The notes beneath the pieces were generated by a model, which made no database searches, was not told where the DNA came from, and saw only the letters and a program-made list of their open reading frames with translations. The position numbers and the translations under genes are program-made. From assembly GCA_028696185.1 (NCBI GenBank), contig JAQVHL010000019.1, positions 1 through 42,859 on the forward strand: 42,859 nucleotides of DNA. Reading direction: 5' to 3'. The stretch comes from Halothiobacillaceae bacterium (lineage in GTDB: Bacteria > Pseudomonadota > Gammaproteobacteria > Halothiobacillales > Halothiobacillaceae). Below are positions 1 to 13,033 of this stretch, piece by piece (position 1 is the first letter of the stretch; each line of letters begins with the position of its first letter).

Positions 1-156
1 CGCTGTCCCGCCATGGTTGTGCGTGTCTTCACGGGTTCTCTGGGGCGGTGACGCCGTATGAGGTATCCTTGTCTCTTACCGGGTTACCGAAAAATCACTT
101 GCGTCATATCGGGCTTTCGCCGCCCCCCTGCCGCCGATCTTGAGTTGAGTCTGCCC

Positions 157-798
157 ATGTCCGTTCCTTTTCGTCAGGCGCGCTTTCTGACCAGCGCCTT
201 CAAGTTGTCCGACCTGCCGCCTGATAGCGGGGCGGAGGTGGCTTTTGCCGGCCGGTCGAACGCGGGCAAGTCCAGCGCCATCAATGCCATTACCGATCAG
301 GGGGGGTTGGCGCGCGCGTCTAAAACGCCGGGGCGCACGCAGCTGATCAATTTCTTCGCACTGGACGAGGTACGTCGATTGGTGGATTTGCCCGGGTACG
401 GCTATGCCAAGGTGCCGCTCGCGATGCGCGAACACTGGCAGACGACCCTGGGTGAGTTTCTGGCCTCGCGCCACGCGCTGCGCGGTCTGGTGCTGATGAT
501 GGATGTGCGCCATCCGCTCAAGGATTTCGACGTGCAGATGATTGATTGGTGCGTTGCCTCGAATCTTCCCGTGCATTGCCTGCTGACCAAGGCGGACAAG
601 CTTTCGCGTAATCAAGCTTCTGCGGCGCTCCTGACTGTTCGGCAATCCCTGAAGCGCTATGGTGATCTGGCCAGCGCCCAGCTTTTTTCCGCCACACAGG
701 GTACAGGGCTGGACGAGGCGCGGGCGCTGCTTTCGCGCTGGCTCGCTCCGCGCGAGGGCGAGTCGCCCGAAATCAGCGACACACCGACCACGCCCTGA
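157..798 (+). CDS. engB: EngB/YihA ribosome-biogenesis GTPase
   Basis: The 213-residue protein has the full set of TRAFAC GTPase motifs: P-loop GRSNAGKS (residues 32-39), G3 motif DLPG (77-80) and G4 motif TKAD (144-147). The GRSNxGKS form of the P-loop is characteristic of the EngB/YsxC group, which acts in assembly of the large ribosomal subunit in the cytoplasm. An in-frame ATG at 58 would add 33 residues with no resemblance to the family. The ATG at 157 gives the usual N-terminus ahead of the G domain and the usual length of about 200-215 residues. hemW follows 21 bp downstream on the same strand, so the two are probably co-transcribed. The 156 bp upstream show no recognisable gene. Confidence 0.95.
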   Translation: MSVPFRQARFLTSAFKLSDLPPDSGAEVAFAGRSNAGKSSAINAITDQGGLARASKTPGRTQLINFFALDEVRRLVDLPGYGYAKVPLAMREHWQTTLGEFLASRHALRGLVLMMDVRHPLKDFDVQMIDWCVASNLPVHCLLTKADKLSRNQASAALLTVRQSLKRYGDLASAQLFSATQGTGLDEARALLSRWLAPREGESPEISDTPTTP

Positions 799-819
799 CG
801 CTGTTATTCATCGCCCGCG

Positions 820-1986
820 ATGTTTCAATTCACCACCCTGCCGCCGCTTTCGCTGTATATCCACCTGCCCTGGTGCGTGCGCAAATGCCCGTACTGTGAT
901 TTCAACTCGCACGCCCCGCGCGAGGGCGAGCCCCTGCCTGAACGGGCCTATGTGGAGGCCTTGCTGCGCGATGTTGAATGCGAGCTGCCCCTGATCTGGG
1001 GGCGCAGCATCGAGTCGGTTTTCATTGGCGGTGGCACGCCCAGCCTGTTTTCCGCCGAGGCGCTGGATGCCTTGCTCTCCGGGCTGCGTGCGCGGCTGCG
1101 CCTGCTGCCGGGGATCGAAATCACGCTGGAGGCGAATCCGGGCACGGTGGAAGCGGGGCGCTTCGCGGAGTACCGCGCCCTGGGCATCAACCGTCTGTCG
1201 ATTGGCGTGCAGAGTTTCGACGATGAGCGACTCCGCGCTCTGGGTCGCATCCATGGCGGGCGCGAGGCGATTCTCGCCGCAGAGGTGGCGCACGCGGCGG
1301 GCTTTGACAATTTCAACCTCGATCTGATGTTCGGCCTGCCCGGCCAAACGCTGAATGGCGCTCTGGCTGATCTGGAGCAGGGGCTCGCGCTTTGTCCCAC
1401 GCATCTTTCCTGGTATCAGCTCACGCTGGAGCCAAACACCCTGTTTCATGCCCGGCCTCCGGTACTGCCGGACGATGAGCGGATCGCGGACATGCAGGAG
1501 GCGGGGGTTTGCCGACTGGCCGAAGCGGACTTTGCGCCTTATGAAGTTTCGGCGTATGCACGGGAGGGGCGCCGTTGCCGGCATAACCTCAATTACTGGG
1601 AATTCGGTGATTACCTGGGTATCGGCGCAGGCGCCCACGGCAAGCTGACCCTGCCGGCCGAGCAGCGCATCATTCGGCGTGCGCGCCTGCGCTCGCCCGA
1701 GGTTTTCATGGCCCGCGCGGGGCAGGCGGCTGCCTTCGAGGAACAGTCCGTCAACTGGAAGGAAGCGCCGTTCGAGTTCATGCTCAACGCCCTGCGCCTG
1801 CATGAGGGCTTTCCCAGCGCACTGTTCCAGGAGCGTACCGGGCTACCGATCTCGGTGGTGAGGCAGGCGCTGGAAAAGGCGGAGGCCAAGGGGCTGATCG
1901 ACTGGCAGCTCACTCACATACGCCCAACAGTCCTGGGCGCCCGCTTTCTTAACGATGTGATAACGCTGTTTCTTCCGGAGCGCTGA
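820..1986 (+). CDS. hemW: HemW radical SAM haem chaperone (formerly oxygen-independent coproporphyrinogen oxidase-like)
   Basis: The 388-residue protein starts with the radical SAM cluster motif CxxxCxxC (Cys19, Cys23, Cys26 in WCVRKCPYCDF). It continues with the HemN/HemW signatures GGGTPS and EANPGT and a C-terminal HemN-type domain containing NYWEFGDYLGIGAGAH. Length and the absence of a longer N-terminal extension fit HemW rather than HemN. HemW proteins bind haem and an Fe-S cluster and are thought to deliver haem to respiratory enzymes. Real HemN is longer and decarboxylates coproporphyrinogen III. The gene follows engB closely. The tautomerase gene downstream starts 131 bp after its stop and may have its own promoter. 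Confidence 0.93.
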   Translation: MFQFTTLPPLSLYIHLPWCVRKCPYCDFNSHAPREGEPLPERAYVEALLRDVECELPLIWGRSIESVFIGGGTPSLFSAEALDALLSGLRARLRLLPGIEITLEANPGTVEAGRFAEYRALGINRLSIGVQSFDDERLRALGRIHGGREAILAAEVAHAAGFDNFNLDLMFGLPGQTLNGALADLEQGLALCPTHLSWYQLTLEPNTLFHARPPVLPDDERIADMQEAGVCRLAEADFAPYEVSAYAREGRRCRHNLNYWEFGDYLGIGAGAHGKLTLPAEQRIIRRARLRSPEVFMARAGQAAAFEEQSVNWKEAPFEFMLNALRLHEGFPSALFQERTGLPISVVRQALEKAEAKGLIDWQLTHIRPTVLGARFLNDVITLFLPER

Positions 1987-2117
1987 GAGCAAGCCATGGA
2001 TGGGTTCCACGGAAATCCATCCTGCGCTACTTTTAGATGGAATCTGCTCTGTCGTATCTACGGTTTGTCACTGAATTACGGCATGCTCTGTCTCTCGTGC
2101 CGTCCTGGAGTGCGCCC

Positions 2118-2555
2118 ATGCCTGTCATTGATTGCTATCTGCCGGCCAGCAGCCCCGCGCTGCGCGACCGTGACCGTCTGGCCCACGGTCTGACCGAAGC
2201 GCTGATGCAGTGCGAACATACCGCCGGCAATCCCCGCGCGGAAAAACTCATCTGGACCTACCTGCATGTGATGCCGGAGGAGTCACTATTCATCGCCGGG
2301 CAGCGCGCCTCACGTGCGATTTACCGGGTCGAGGTAGCCGTACTGGAAGGTGCGATGGACCGTGCCACGCGACAGAAAGTTGTCGAGGCCATGACCGCCG
2401 CCATCCTTGACTGTGAGGGCAGCGACAACAACGCGCTCAATGCGGCCAGAGTATGGGTGATTTTCCGCGACGTGCCCGAAGGCTACTGGGGCGGGGCGGG
2501 GCGCCTGTACGATTTGCAGGATCTTATGCGCTTCATCCACGGGGGAGGGGAATAA
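2118..2555 (+). CDS. Tautomerase-superfamily protein with N-terminal proline
   Basis: The 145-residue protein begins MPVIDCYLP. A proline directly after the initiator methionine, followed by a short beta strand, is the hallmark of the tautomerase superfamily, where processing exposes the catalytic Pro-1. Its length equals two fused beta-alpha-beta units, as in the cis-3-chloroacrylic acid dehalogenase/MSAD-like group rather than the roughly 62-residue 4-oxalocrotonate tautomerases. The start was chosen because a GGAG lies seven bases ahead of the ATG at 2118; the upstream in-frame ATG at 2037 would bury the proline. Substrate is unknown. There are several arginines in the expected region but I cannot assign catalytic partners. 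It stands alone between hemW and the convergent glmU. Confidence 0.75.
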   Translation: MPVIDCYLPASSPALRDRDRLAHGLTEALMQCEHTAGNPRAEKLIWTYLHVMPEESLFIAGQRASRAIYRVEVAVLEGAMDRATRQKVVEAMTAAILDCEGSDNNALNAARVWVIFRDVPEGYWGGAGRLYDLQDLMRFIHGGGE

Positions 2556-2601
2556 GGCGGGTGGGCTCGCGCCGTATGCTTTCCCGCCTGCGGCATGATC
2601 T

Positions 2602-3969
2602 TTACTTGTCTTTTTTCCTGGGACGCACCCAGTCCTCGCGCAGCCGTTGCGGTACGCGGGACAGCGCGAGGGCCCCCTCGGGGACATCACGGGTGATGGT
2701 TGATCCGGCGCCGATTGTGGCGCCATTGCCAATGCTCACCGGTGCGATCAGCTGGGTGTCCGAACCGACGAAAACATCGTCACCGATACGGGTGAGATGC
2801 TTGTTTGCACCATCGTAATTGCAGGTGATGGTACCGGCTCCGATATTCACGCCCCGGCCGATCTCGGCATCCCCGACGTAGGACAGGTGATTGACCTTCG
2901 TACCCTCGCCCAGTGTGGCTTTCTTGACTTCCACAAAATTGCCTATATGCGTTGCATCGCCAAGCTCGCTTCCTGGACGCAGACGGGCGTAGGGGCCGAC
3001 GCGCGCCCCCTCGCCGATGCGAGCGCCTTCCAGAACGCAGTGCGAGAGGATTTCCGTACCCGTCTCGACATGGCAGTCGCGCAGAATGCAGTAGGGCCCA
3101 ACGCGTACCCCCTGGGCCAAGCGGACCGTCCCCTCGAACACGCAGCCAACATCGATGAAAACATCGGTTTCGCAGTGCAAATCACCCCGAACGTCGATGC
3201 GTGCAGGGTCGGCCAGAGTGACGCCCGCGCGCATCAGCCGCTCGGCCTCACGCGTCTGCCAGATGCGCTCCATGCCCGCCAGTTGCAAGCGGTCATTCAC
3301 CCCCCGCACTTCCGTTTCATCCGCAACCGGCACAGCCACAACCCCGACGCCTTCCTGCGCCGCCAGTGAAACAATATCCGTCAGGTACAGCTCTCCCTGG
3401 GCATTGTGCGGCTGGATTTGCCCCAGCCAGCGGCGCAGTGCGCCAGCTTGTGCAACCATGAGGCCGGTGTTCACCTCGTCAATGGAGCGTTCGACCTCGC
3501 TGGCGTCACGCTCCTCGCGTATGGCGTCGACAAAGCCCTGCGGACCGCGCACGATTCGACCGTAACCCTGAGGATCCACCAGGCGCGTGGTGAGTACGGC
3601 AAGATCGGTTGTCTCCTGCGCACGCAGCAGGGTGGCCAGGGTTTGCTCGCGCACACAGGGTACATCGCCATACAGGATCAGTACGCGCGCTGCGTCGGGA
3701 ATCAATGGCAGGGCTTGTGCCACGGCATGCCCGGTACCACGCTGATCTTCCTGGTGCACCCAGTCCAGCTCTTGCCCCGCAAAGGCCGCCAGGAGTTCGG
3801 ACGTACCATGCCCATGCACGATATGCAGCACTTGCGGCGCGAGCTTGCGCGCCGTATCGATGACGTGTGCGAGCATGGGGCGCCCGGCAATTTGATGCAG
3901 TACCTTGGGCAGGGCGGATTTCATGCGGGTGCCGCGTCCGGCGGCAAGAATGACGACATGCAGATTCAT
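2602..3969 (-). CDS. glmU: GlmU bifunctional UDP-N-acetylglucosamine pyrophosphorylase / glucosamine-1-phosphate acetyltransferase
   Basis: The 455-residue protein (E. coli GlmU is 456) makes UDP-GlcNAc for peptidoglycan and LPS. The N-terminal uridylyltransferase domain shows LAAGRGTRMKSALPKVLH (residues 8-25), with the nucleotide loop and the uridyl-contacting lysine. The C-terminal half is a left-handed beta-helix of hexapeptide repeats (for example GEGARVGPYARLRPG and NYDGANKH), which is the acetyltransferase domain. It lies just downstream of the atp operon, as in many gammaproteobacteria, but an intrinsic terminator (4038-4063) separates it from atpC, so it is probably read from its own promoter or by read-through. 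glmS is not in the window. Confidence 0.97.
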   Translation of the reverse strand: MNLHVVILAAGRGTRMKSALPKVLHQIAGRPMLAHVIDTARKLAPQVLHIVHGHGTSELLAAFAGQELDWVHQEDQRGTGHAVAQALPLIPDAARVLILYGDVPCVREQTLATLLRAQETTDLAVLTTRLVDPQGYGRIVRGPQGFVDAIREERDASEVERSIDEVNTGLMVAQAGALRRWLGQIQPHNAQGELYLTDIVSLAAQEGVGVVAVPVADETEVRGVNDRLQLAGMERIWQTREAERLMRAGVTLADPARIDVRGDLHCETDVFIDVGCVFEGTVRLAQGVRVGPYCILRDCHVETGTEILSHCVLEGARIGEGARVGPYARLRPGSELGDATHIGNFVEVKKATLGEGTKVNHLSYVGDAEIGRGVNIGAGTITCNYDGANKHLTRIGDDVFVGSDTQLIAPVSIGNGATIGAGSTITRDVPEGALALSRVPQRLREDWVRPRKKDK

Positions 3970-4037
3970 GAGGATCTTGAAAACCGGATTCGTCGGCCAC
4001 GCACCCTGTCACGGTGCGCAGCACGTAGGGAATAAAC

Positions 4038-4063
4038 AAAAAAAGGGAGGCGCAAGCCTCCCT
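4038..4063 (-). terminator. Intrinsic terminator of the atp operon
   Basis: An 8-bp stem (AGGGAGGC / GCCTCCCT, 4044-4051 and 4056-4063) with a GCAA-type loop is followed on the minus strand by seven T residues. It lies 27 bp after the atpC stop and before glmU, the position expected for the operon terminator. Confidence 0.9.
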
Positions 4064-4089
4064 CCTTCAACGGGTCGCAACAGGCGCCT

Positions 4090-4539
4090 TTAGTGACGGG
4101 AGCCCACGCGGCCGGAGCGCAGGGACTGAATCCACTTAAGACGCTCGGCCCCTTCGATCAGTACGGATTGTGCCGACTCGAAATCAAGCACACCCAACTG
4201 TTCACGGCTGGCAACATAGCTGTCTTCGGCTTCGAGCTCCTTCTGGAGCTTCTCGATGTCGATACCTTCCGCATCGCCTTCCGCCATCGCCCAGTCGGCA
4301 ACGATGGTGACCACGAAGGGCTGGACTTCGAGAATGCCGAAGCCGACATAGAAGCGGGTGATTTCACCCGTTTCACTAGTCACACGAACCTCACCCGGCC
4401 GCAGGTTGGCCAGCAGCTGGGTGTGCAGGGGCGTCAGACCGACTTCGCCCATCTGCGTCGGGACGGAAACGAAGGTCGCCGAACCCGAATACAGAGTGCG
4501 ATCAATACTGACAATATCCACACGAGTGGTCATCGCCAT
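4090..4539 (-). CDS. atpC: F1 ATP synthase epsilon subunit
   Basis: The 149-residue protein starts MAMTTRVDIVSIDRTLYSG and carries the epsilon beta-sandwich (GEVGLTPLHTQLLANLRPGEVRV) followed by the C-terminal helical hairpin (residues about 88-140) that can inhibit ATP hydrolysis. It is part of the central stalk with gamma. It is the last gene of the atp operon, 17 bp after atpD, and is followed by a terminator. The C-terminus is slightly longer than in E. coli (139 residues). Confidence 0.95.
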   Translation of the reverse strand: MAMTTRVDIVSIDRTLYSGSATFVSVPTQMGEVGLTPLHTQLLANLRPGEVRVTSETGEITRFYVGFGILEVQPFVVTIVADWAMAEGDAEGIDIEKLQKELEAEDSYVASREQLGVLDFESAQSVLIEGAERLKWIQSLRSGRVGSRH

Positions 4540-4556
4540 GGTGGCTACCCCCCAGG

Positions 4557-5960
<1,404 letters not shown>

Positions 5961-5968
5961 TTAAAACC

Positions 5969-6832
5969 TTAACCGACCGCCGCGGCGCCGCTGACAATCT
6001 CGGAAATCTCCTGGGTAATCGCGGCCTGACGGGCCTTGTTGTACACCAGCTTGAGCTCCTTGATGATCTCGCCCGCGTTGTCGGTAGCGTTCTTCATGGC
6101 GATACGGCGTGCCGCCATCTCACAGGCCACGTTCTCGACCGTGGACTGCAACACGAGACCGGCGACATAGCGACGCAGCACGGCGTCGAGTACATCGCGC
6201 GAATCGGGCTCGTAGATGTAATCCCAGCGGTGGCCGAGACGCTCGTCGCGCTCAAGTACGAGCGGGACCAGCTGACGGCTCTGCGGACGCTGCACCATGG
6301 AGTTCACGAACTCGTTGCGCAGCAGCACGATACGGTCGATCTGCCCTTCGTCATAGGCTTTGAACATCGCATTGGTCACCCCACGCACCTTGGCGTAGGT
6401 CGGACGGTCCCCCAGATGGGTGACCGAGGCCAGGATGTTGCCTCCGAAGCGCTTGAAGAAGCCGCGGCTCTTCGCGCCGATGGCGCAGACTTCCACTTCG
6501 ACACCTTTTTCGGTGTAGTCGCGGATCTCGTTCAACGCCATCTTGAGCAGGTTGACGTTCAGGCCGCCACACAGACCTCGGTCGGTGGTCACCACGATCA
6601 GACCCACACGCTTTACCGGACGCTCGACCATGAAAGGATGGCGGTACTCCGGGTGTGCGTTGGTGAGATGTTGCACAACCTCAAGCATCTTCGCAGCATA
6701 CGGACGCGTGTTCTCCATGGCTTCCTGGGCGCGGCGCATCTTGGACGCCGCGACCATTTCCATCGCCTTGGTGATCTTGCGAGTATTCTGGATGCTCTTG
6801 ATCTTGGTGCGTATCTCTTTGGCTACAGCCAT
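5969..6832 (-). CDS. atpG: F1 ATP synthase gamma subunit
   Basis: The 287-residue protein equals the usual length. The N-terminal helix [36 protein letters not shown] and the C-terminal helix ending [20 protein letters not shown] form the rotating coiled coil of the central stalk. The middle contains the conserved [10 protein letters not shown] motif. It sits between atpA (13 bp gap) and atpD (26 bp gap). Confidence 0.97.
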   Translation of the reverse strand: MAVAKEIRTKIKSIQNTRKITKAMEMVAASKMRRAQEAMENTRPYAAKMLEVVQHLTNAHPEYRHPFMVERPVKRVGLIVVTTDRGLCGGLNVNLLKMALNEIRDYTEKGVEVEVCAIGAKSRGFFKRFGGNILASVTHLGDRPTYAKVRGVTNAMFKAYDEGQIDRIVLLRNEFVNSMVQRPQSRQLVPLVLERDERLGHRWDYIYEPDSRDVLDAVLRRYVAGLVLQSTVENVACEMAARRIAMKNATDNAGEIIKELKLVYNKARQAAITQEISEIVSGAAAVG

Positions 6833-6845
6833 GACACGCTCCTCC

Positions 6846-8387
<1,542 letters not shown>

Positions 8388-8401
8388 GACTCCCAATCTC
8401 C

Positions 8402-8938
8402 TCAACGACCCACGGCACCGGCAAGCTGAGCCAGGCTGCCGCGGATCGAGCCGTCGATCACCAGATCGCCGGCATGGATTATTGCACCCCCGATGAGGGA
8501 CTCGTCGACGTCGTTGACCAGGGTAACGGTCTTGCCGAGACGCTTGGTCAGCGCGTCGGAGATCTTCTTCTGGTCGGCATCGGACAGCGGCCTGGCCGAG
8601 ACCACACGGGCCTCGACACGCCCTTCGGCTTCGCGGCGCAGCACTTCGAAATGACGCGCAACATCAGCCATCGCCGCCAGTCGGCCGTTCTCGCCCATGA
8701 TGCGGACGAGATTGATGCCTTCCGGACTCAGATAGCCTTCGCAAACCTTCAGGAATGCCTGGGTCTGCCGCTCCTGGCCAATCGCGGCATTGGCCAGCAG
8801 AGCCGCCATGTCCGGATCGCGCGAAACCTGTGCGGCGAACGCCAGCATCTCAGACCACTTGCCGATACTCGCGCCAGACGTGGCCACTTCAAAAGCGGCC
8901 CGGGCGTAGGATTCGGCAACCTGCGTGTCTACTGCCAT
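8402..8938 (-). CDS. atpH: F1 ATP synthase delta subunit
   Basis: The 178-residue protein starts [19 protein letters not shown], the usual OSCP/delta N-terminal helix bundle that binds the top of the alpha subunits. The conserved C-terminal motif [22 protein letters not shown], which contacts the b subunit, is present near residue 155-175. The ATG at 8938 is preceded by GAAGGAAACC; an in-frame codon five residues upstream is less family-like. The gap to atpF is 11 bp. Confidence 0.96.
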   Translation of the reverse strand: MAVDTQVAESYARAAFEVATSGASIGKWSEMLAFAAQVSRDPDMAALLANAAIGQERQTQAFLKVCEGYLSPEGINLVRIMGENGRLAAMADVARHFEVLRREAEGRVEARVVSARPLSDADQKKISDALTKRLGKTVTLVNDVDESLIGGAIIHAGDLVIDGSIRGSLAQLAGAVGR

Positions 8939-8949
8939 GGCGGTTTCCT

Positions 8950-9420
8950 TCAAATCTGCGCGACGAGGTCGGCGAGCACGGCTTCATGGGCCTTGGCGTC
9001 GACTTCGCGCTTGAGGATGCGCTCGGCACCGGCCACGGCGATTTCACTCACCTGGCGACGCAGCTGTTCCTTCGCGCGGTTGACTTCACTGTCGATTTCA
9101 GCCTTGGCGGCGGCGACGATGCGGTCGGCCTCGGCCTTGGCATTGTTGCGCGCTTCTTCGAGGATCTCGTTGCTGCGGTTGTTGGCCTGCGCAACGAGTT
9201 CGGCAGCCCGGTCCTTCGCTTCCTTGAGGATTTCCGAAGAGCGGTCCTGCGCGAGCTTGAGCTCGTGCTTGCCACGCTCGGAAGCGGAAAGCCCCTCGGC
9301 GATGCGCTGTTTGCGCGCCTCCATGAGGGCGGACAGGGGTGCCCACAGATACTTGTTGACCAGCCAGATCATGACCAGGAAGGCGATGATCTGGGCGATC
9401 AGGGTAACGGTAATGCTCAC
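8950..9420 (-). CDS. atpF: F0 ATP synthase b subunit
   Basis: The 156-residue protein is identical in length to E. coli b. It has a single N-terminal membrane helix (residues 5-27, [21 protein letters not shown]) followed by a long charged, heptad-rich helix that forms the peripheral stalk dimer and binds delta at its C-terminus. GGAGCACCC precedes the start. Upstream, the 83-bp gap to atpE contains an inverted CCGGGC/GCCCGG pair that could tune expression between c and b. Confidence 0.96.
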   Translation of the reverse strand: MSITVTLIAQIIAFLVMIWLVNKYLWAPLSALMEARKQRIAEGLSASERGKHELKLAQDRSSEILKEAKDRAAELVAQANNRSNEILEEARNNAKAEADRIVAAAKAEIDSEVNRAKEQLRRQVSEIAVAGAERILKREVDAKAHEAVLADLVAQI

Positions 9421-9503
9421 GGGTGCTCCCTCGTTCGTACGTTGAACCTACCCCGTCCGGGCGCAATGCATGCCCGTGACGGAGACAAGCCCGGCTCAGT
9501 GAA

Positions 9504-9791
9504 TCAGAGCGCGCCGATGGCGGACTGGAGCGCACCTACGAACGGGTTGGCGAACAGGAACCACATCGCGAACGCAAGGATGATGAACGGGAAGGATTCC
9601 ATCAGACCGGCGAAGATGAACATGTTGGTCATCAGCTGCGGACGCATTTCCGGCTGACGGGCAATGCCTTCGAGGGTCTTGGAGCAGATCAGGCCCCAGC
9701 CGATGGCGGAACCGAGGCCGGCAGCGGCAAGGATGACACCTACGCCAACAGCGGTGTATGCGTAGATCATGGCGAGCATTTCTGCGTTCAT
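9504..9791 (-). CDS. atpE: F0 ATP synthase c subunit (glutamate type)
   Basis: The 95-residue protein has two membrane helices joined by the ARQPE loop (residues 44-48). The glycine-rich first helix packs the c ring. The ion-carrying carboxylate in the second helix is Glu65 (GLMESFPFI), where E. coli has Asp61 in GLVDAIPMI. Ser66 follows, as in the sodium-binding c subunits, but the position of the sodium-ligand glutamine (Gln32 in Ilyobacter) is tryptophan here. Proton use is therefore the likelier reading. At 95 residues it is longer than E. coli c (79). A strong TAGGAG site precedes the ATG. Confidence 0.95.
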   Translation of the reverse strand: MNAEMLAMIYAYTAVGVGVILAAAGLGSAIGWGLICSKTLEGIARQPEMRPQLMTNMFIFAGLMESFPFIILAFAMWFLFANPFVGALQSAIGAL

Positions 9792-9805
9792 GGGGATACT
9801 CCTAA

Positions 9806-9833
9806 GGTCAAGGTCAAGGGTTACAGGGTTACA
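9806..9833 (-). repeat. Two adjacent tandem duplications in the atpE leader
   Basis: Between atpB and atpE, two perfect duplications stand back to back on the + strand: GGTCAA twice (9806-9817) and GGGTTACA twice (9818-9833). They lie just upstream of the atpE ribosome-binding site, in the region where E. coli has a translational enhancer for c. Any effect on expression is inferred only. Confidence 0.6.
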
Positions 9834-9850
9834 AGGAAAACGTCAGATCA

Positions 9851-11089
<1,239 letters not shown>

Positions 11090-11093
<4 letters not shown>

Positions 11094-11302
11094 GAGCCAC
11101 CGATCCGGCGCGTAAGCTGATGCGCCTTGAGGAAGCCGCCAACAAGGCCGAGCATCCCCAGCACGATCATGAATAGCGGGCGCGTATCGAGCCACTCGTC
11201 AACGAGATAGCCGAGCAGGAACCCGGACACGATCATGGAAACGAACATGTTGCCGGCGCCCACCAAGGGCAAACCCAGCGGCTTTCTGTCCTGTTTATCC
11301 AT
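11090..11302 (-). CDS. AtpZ/AtpI-family small membrane protein of the atp operon
   Basis: The 70-residue protein (if started at 11302) has two membrane helices: GNMFVSMIVSGFLLGYLVD and PLFMIVLGMLGLVGGFLKA, with the motif YLVDEWLDT between them. This two-helix pattern is that of the AtpZ (ATPase_gene1) family, often found first in atp operons and linked to cation uptake or assembly. In-frame starts at 11314 and 11338 are possible; none has a good Shine-Dalgarno, so the N-terminus is uncertain. Its stop overlaps the atpI start by four bases. Confidence 0.75.
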
Positions 11303-11362
11303 GTTTGACCGCATAAATTTTTGAGAGTCTAGCATCATGACGAGCGGGCGAACAACCCGCCG

Positions 11363-12220
11363 TCATTCTTCTCCTACACCCAGAAGAGCCAAAATCCCGT
11401 CCAGCTGAGCCAGGGAATCGAAACGGATCTGCAACTGTCCGCGCCCCCGCGCACCTGGACGCAGATGCACTTCGGCCCCCAGCCGTTCGGAAAGGCGCCT
11501 CTCCATGGCCAGCCAGTCGGCGTCCGGAGTGGCCTCGGGTCGGGACGGCGCGGGCTCCAGACGTGCCTGCACCAGCTTTTCGACATCGCGCACGGTATAT
11601 CCCCTGGCGGCAACGCGGCGGGCCACGTCGAACTGCATCTCCCGCGGCAGCGGAAGCAGGGCGCGCGCGTGCCCCATGTCCAGATCGCCTGTAGCCAGCA
11701 TTTCCTGCACCGGCTCCGCGAGCTCCAGCAGGCGCAGGGTATTGCTCACGGTCGGACGAGAATACCCCAGCGCTTCGGCCACCTGCTGGTGGGTGAGCCC
11801 GAAGCCCTCGATCAATCGACGCATGCCCTGGGCTTCTTCCAGCGGATTCAGATCCTCGCGCTGCAGGTTTTCGATCAAAGCGAGCGCGGCGGCACGTGTG
11901 TCGTCCACCTCGCGGATGACGGCGGGCACGCGGCTCAGCCCCGCAAGCTGCGCCGCCCGCCAGCGCCGCTCCCCGGCGATCAGCTCGTACTCGCCGGCGC
12001 GGGCGCGCACAACCAAGGGCTGAATGACGCCCTGCGCTCGTATCGAGTCCGCCAAGCCCTGCAGGGCTTCGGGCTCGAACACCTGGCGAGGCTGGTAAGG
12101 GCTGGGATGAATCAGGCCGATGGCGATTTCACGAAGCTCCGGCCCGGTTCCGCCTTCCTGACGCTCGACACCCAAAAGCACGTCCAACCCGCGACCCAGT
12201 CCGCGTTTTTTCACACTCAT
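11363..12220 (-). CDS. parB: ParB chromosome-partition protein
   Basis: The 285-residue ParB/Spo0J-type protein starts MSVKKRGLGRGLDVLLG. It has the ParB N-terminal CTPase/clamp motifs (YQPRQVFEPEALQGLADSI, GERRWRAAQLAG and ENLQREDLNPLEEA), then a helix-turn-helix (LTHQQVAEALGYSRPTVSNTLRLL) for parS binding, and a C-terminal dimer domain. It acts with ParA to segregate the origin region. It lies 12 bp after parA. A degenerate parS-like sequence is at 41178-41193; no closer match was seen. Confidence 0.97.
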   Translation of the reverse strand: MSVKKRGLGRGLDVLLGVERQEGGTGPELREIAIGLIHPSPYQPRQVFEPEALQGLADSIRAQGVIQPLVVRARAGEYELIAGERRWRAAQLAGLSRVPAVIREVDDTRAAALALIENLQREDLNPLEEAQGMRRLIEGFGLTHQQVAEALGYSRPTVSNTLRLLELAEPVQEMLATGDLDMGHARALLPLPREMQFDVARRVAARGYTVRDVEKLVQARLEPAPSRPEATPDADWLAMERRLSERLGAEVHLRPGARGRGQLQIRFDSLAQLDGILALLGVGEE

Positions 12221-12232
12221 GCGCCCTGCTCC

Positions 12233-13033
12233 TTAGGATTTCATGCGCGCCCGTGAGAGGCGCCCCTGCGCCAACGCACGCTTGATGAGCTCGCGTGCCA
12301 GCGCAAGATAAGCCTCCGCCCCCGCCGAGCTCTTGTCGTACTTGAGCGCGGGCAGACCAAAACCCGGCGCCTCGGCCAGGCGGACATTACGCGGAATGGT
12401 GGATTCGAACACTTTTTCAGCAAAGTGTCCGAGCAGTTGATCGGAGACATCCTTGGCCAGACGGTTGCGGGCGTCGTACAGCGTACGCAGCACACCGGCG
12501 ATGCCCAGCGAGTCATGCACGCTACCGCGCACCTGTTCGAGGGTTTGCAGCAGGTCGGACAGACCTTCCAGGGCGAGAAACTCACACTGCACGGGAATCA
12601 GGACATCATCGGCCGCTACCAGCCCGTTGATGGTCAGGGTATTGAGTGCCGGCGGACAGTCGATGAGGATGAAGTCATACTCCCCCCCCACCGACTCCAG
12701 CGCCTTGCGCAGGCGCATTTCGCGGCCGATGCGGGTCACGAGCTGGAACTCGGCACCCGACAATTCCCCATTGGCCGGCAAGACGTCATACAGGCCCGGC
12801 TCGCTGCGCAGGCACACCTCGCCGAAGGACTTCTGCCCCAGCAGTACATCGCCCACCGTGGATTCAAGCGCATGCTTGTCGATGCCGCTGCCGCCCGTGG
12901 CATGCCCCTGGGGGTCAAGATCGATGAGCAGCACGCGGCGACCGAAGTCGGCCAGCGAGGCGGCGAGGTTAACGGCAGTGGTGGTCTTGCCGACCCCGCC
13001 TTTCTGGTTGGTGACCGCAAGGGTCCAGGTCAT
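12233..13033 (-). CDS. parA: ParA/Soj chromosome-partition ATPase
   Basis: The 266-residue protein has the deviant Walker A motif KGGVGKTT (residues 11-18) with the signature lysine, followed by the second ATP-binding segment (LIDLDPQGHATGG) and DFILIDCPPALN. It is a nucleoid-binding ATPase that moves ParB-parS complexes. Its start overlaps the rsmG stop by four bases (ATGA). Length is normal for the chromosomal group. Confidence 0.97.
   Translation of the reverse strand: MTWTLAVTNQKGGVGKTTTAVNLAASLADFGRRVLLIDLDPQGHATGGSGIDKHALESTVGDVLLGQKSFGEVCLRSEPGLYDVLPANGELSGAEFQLVTRIGREMRLRKALESVGGEYDFILIDCPPALNTLTINGLVAADDVLIPVQCEFLALEGLSDLLQTLEQVRGSVHDSLGIAGVLRTLYDARNRLAKDVSDQLLGHFAEKVFESTIPRNVRLAEAPGFGLPALKYDKSSAGAEAYLALARELIKRALAQGRLSRARMKS

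Noticed and set aside
1-51. Tail of an upstream gene ending at TGA 49-51
   Set aside because: Only 16 codons are visible and the residues match no C-terminus I recognise.
2556-2588. Terminator between the tautomerase gene and glmU
   Set aside because: A 6-bp GGCGGG/CCCGCC pair with a 21-base loop and no T-run is too weak to call.
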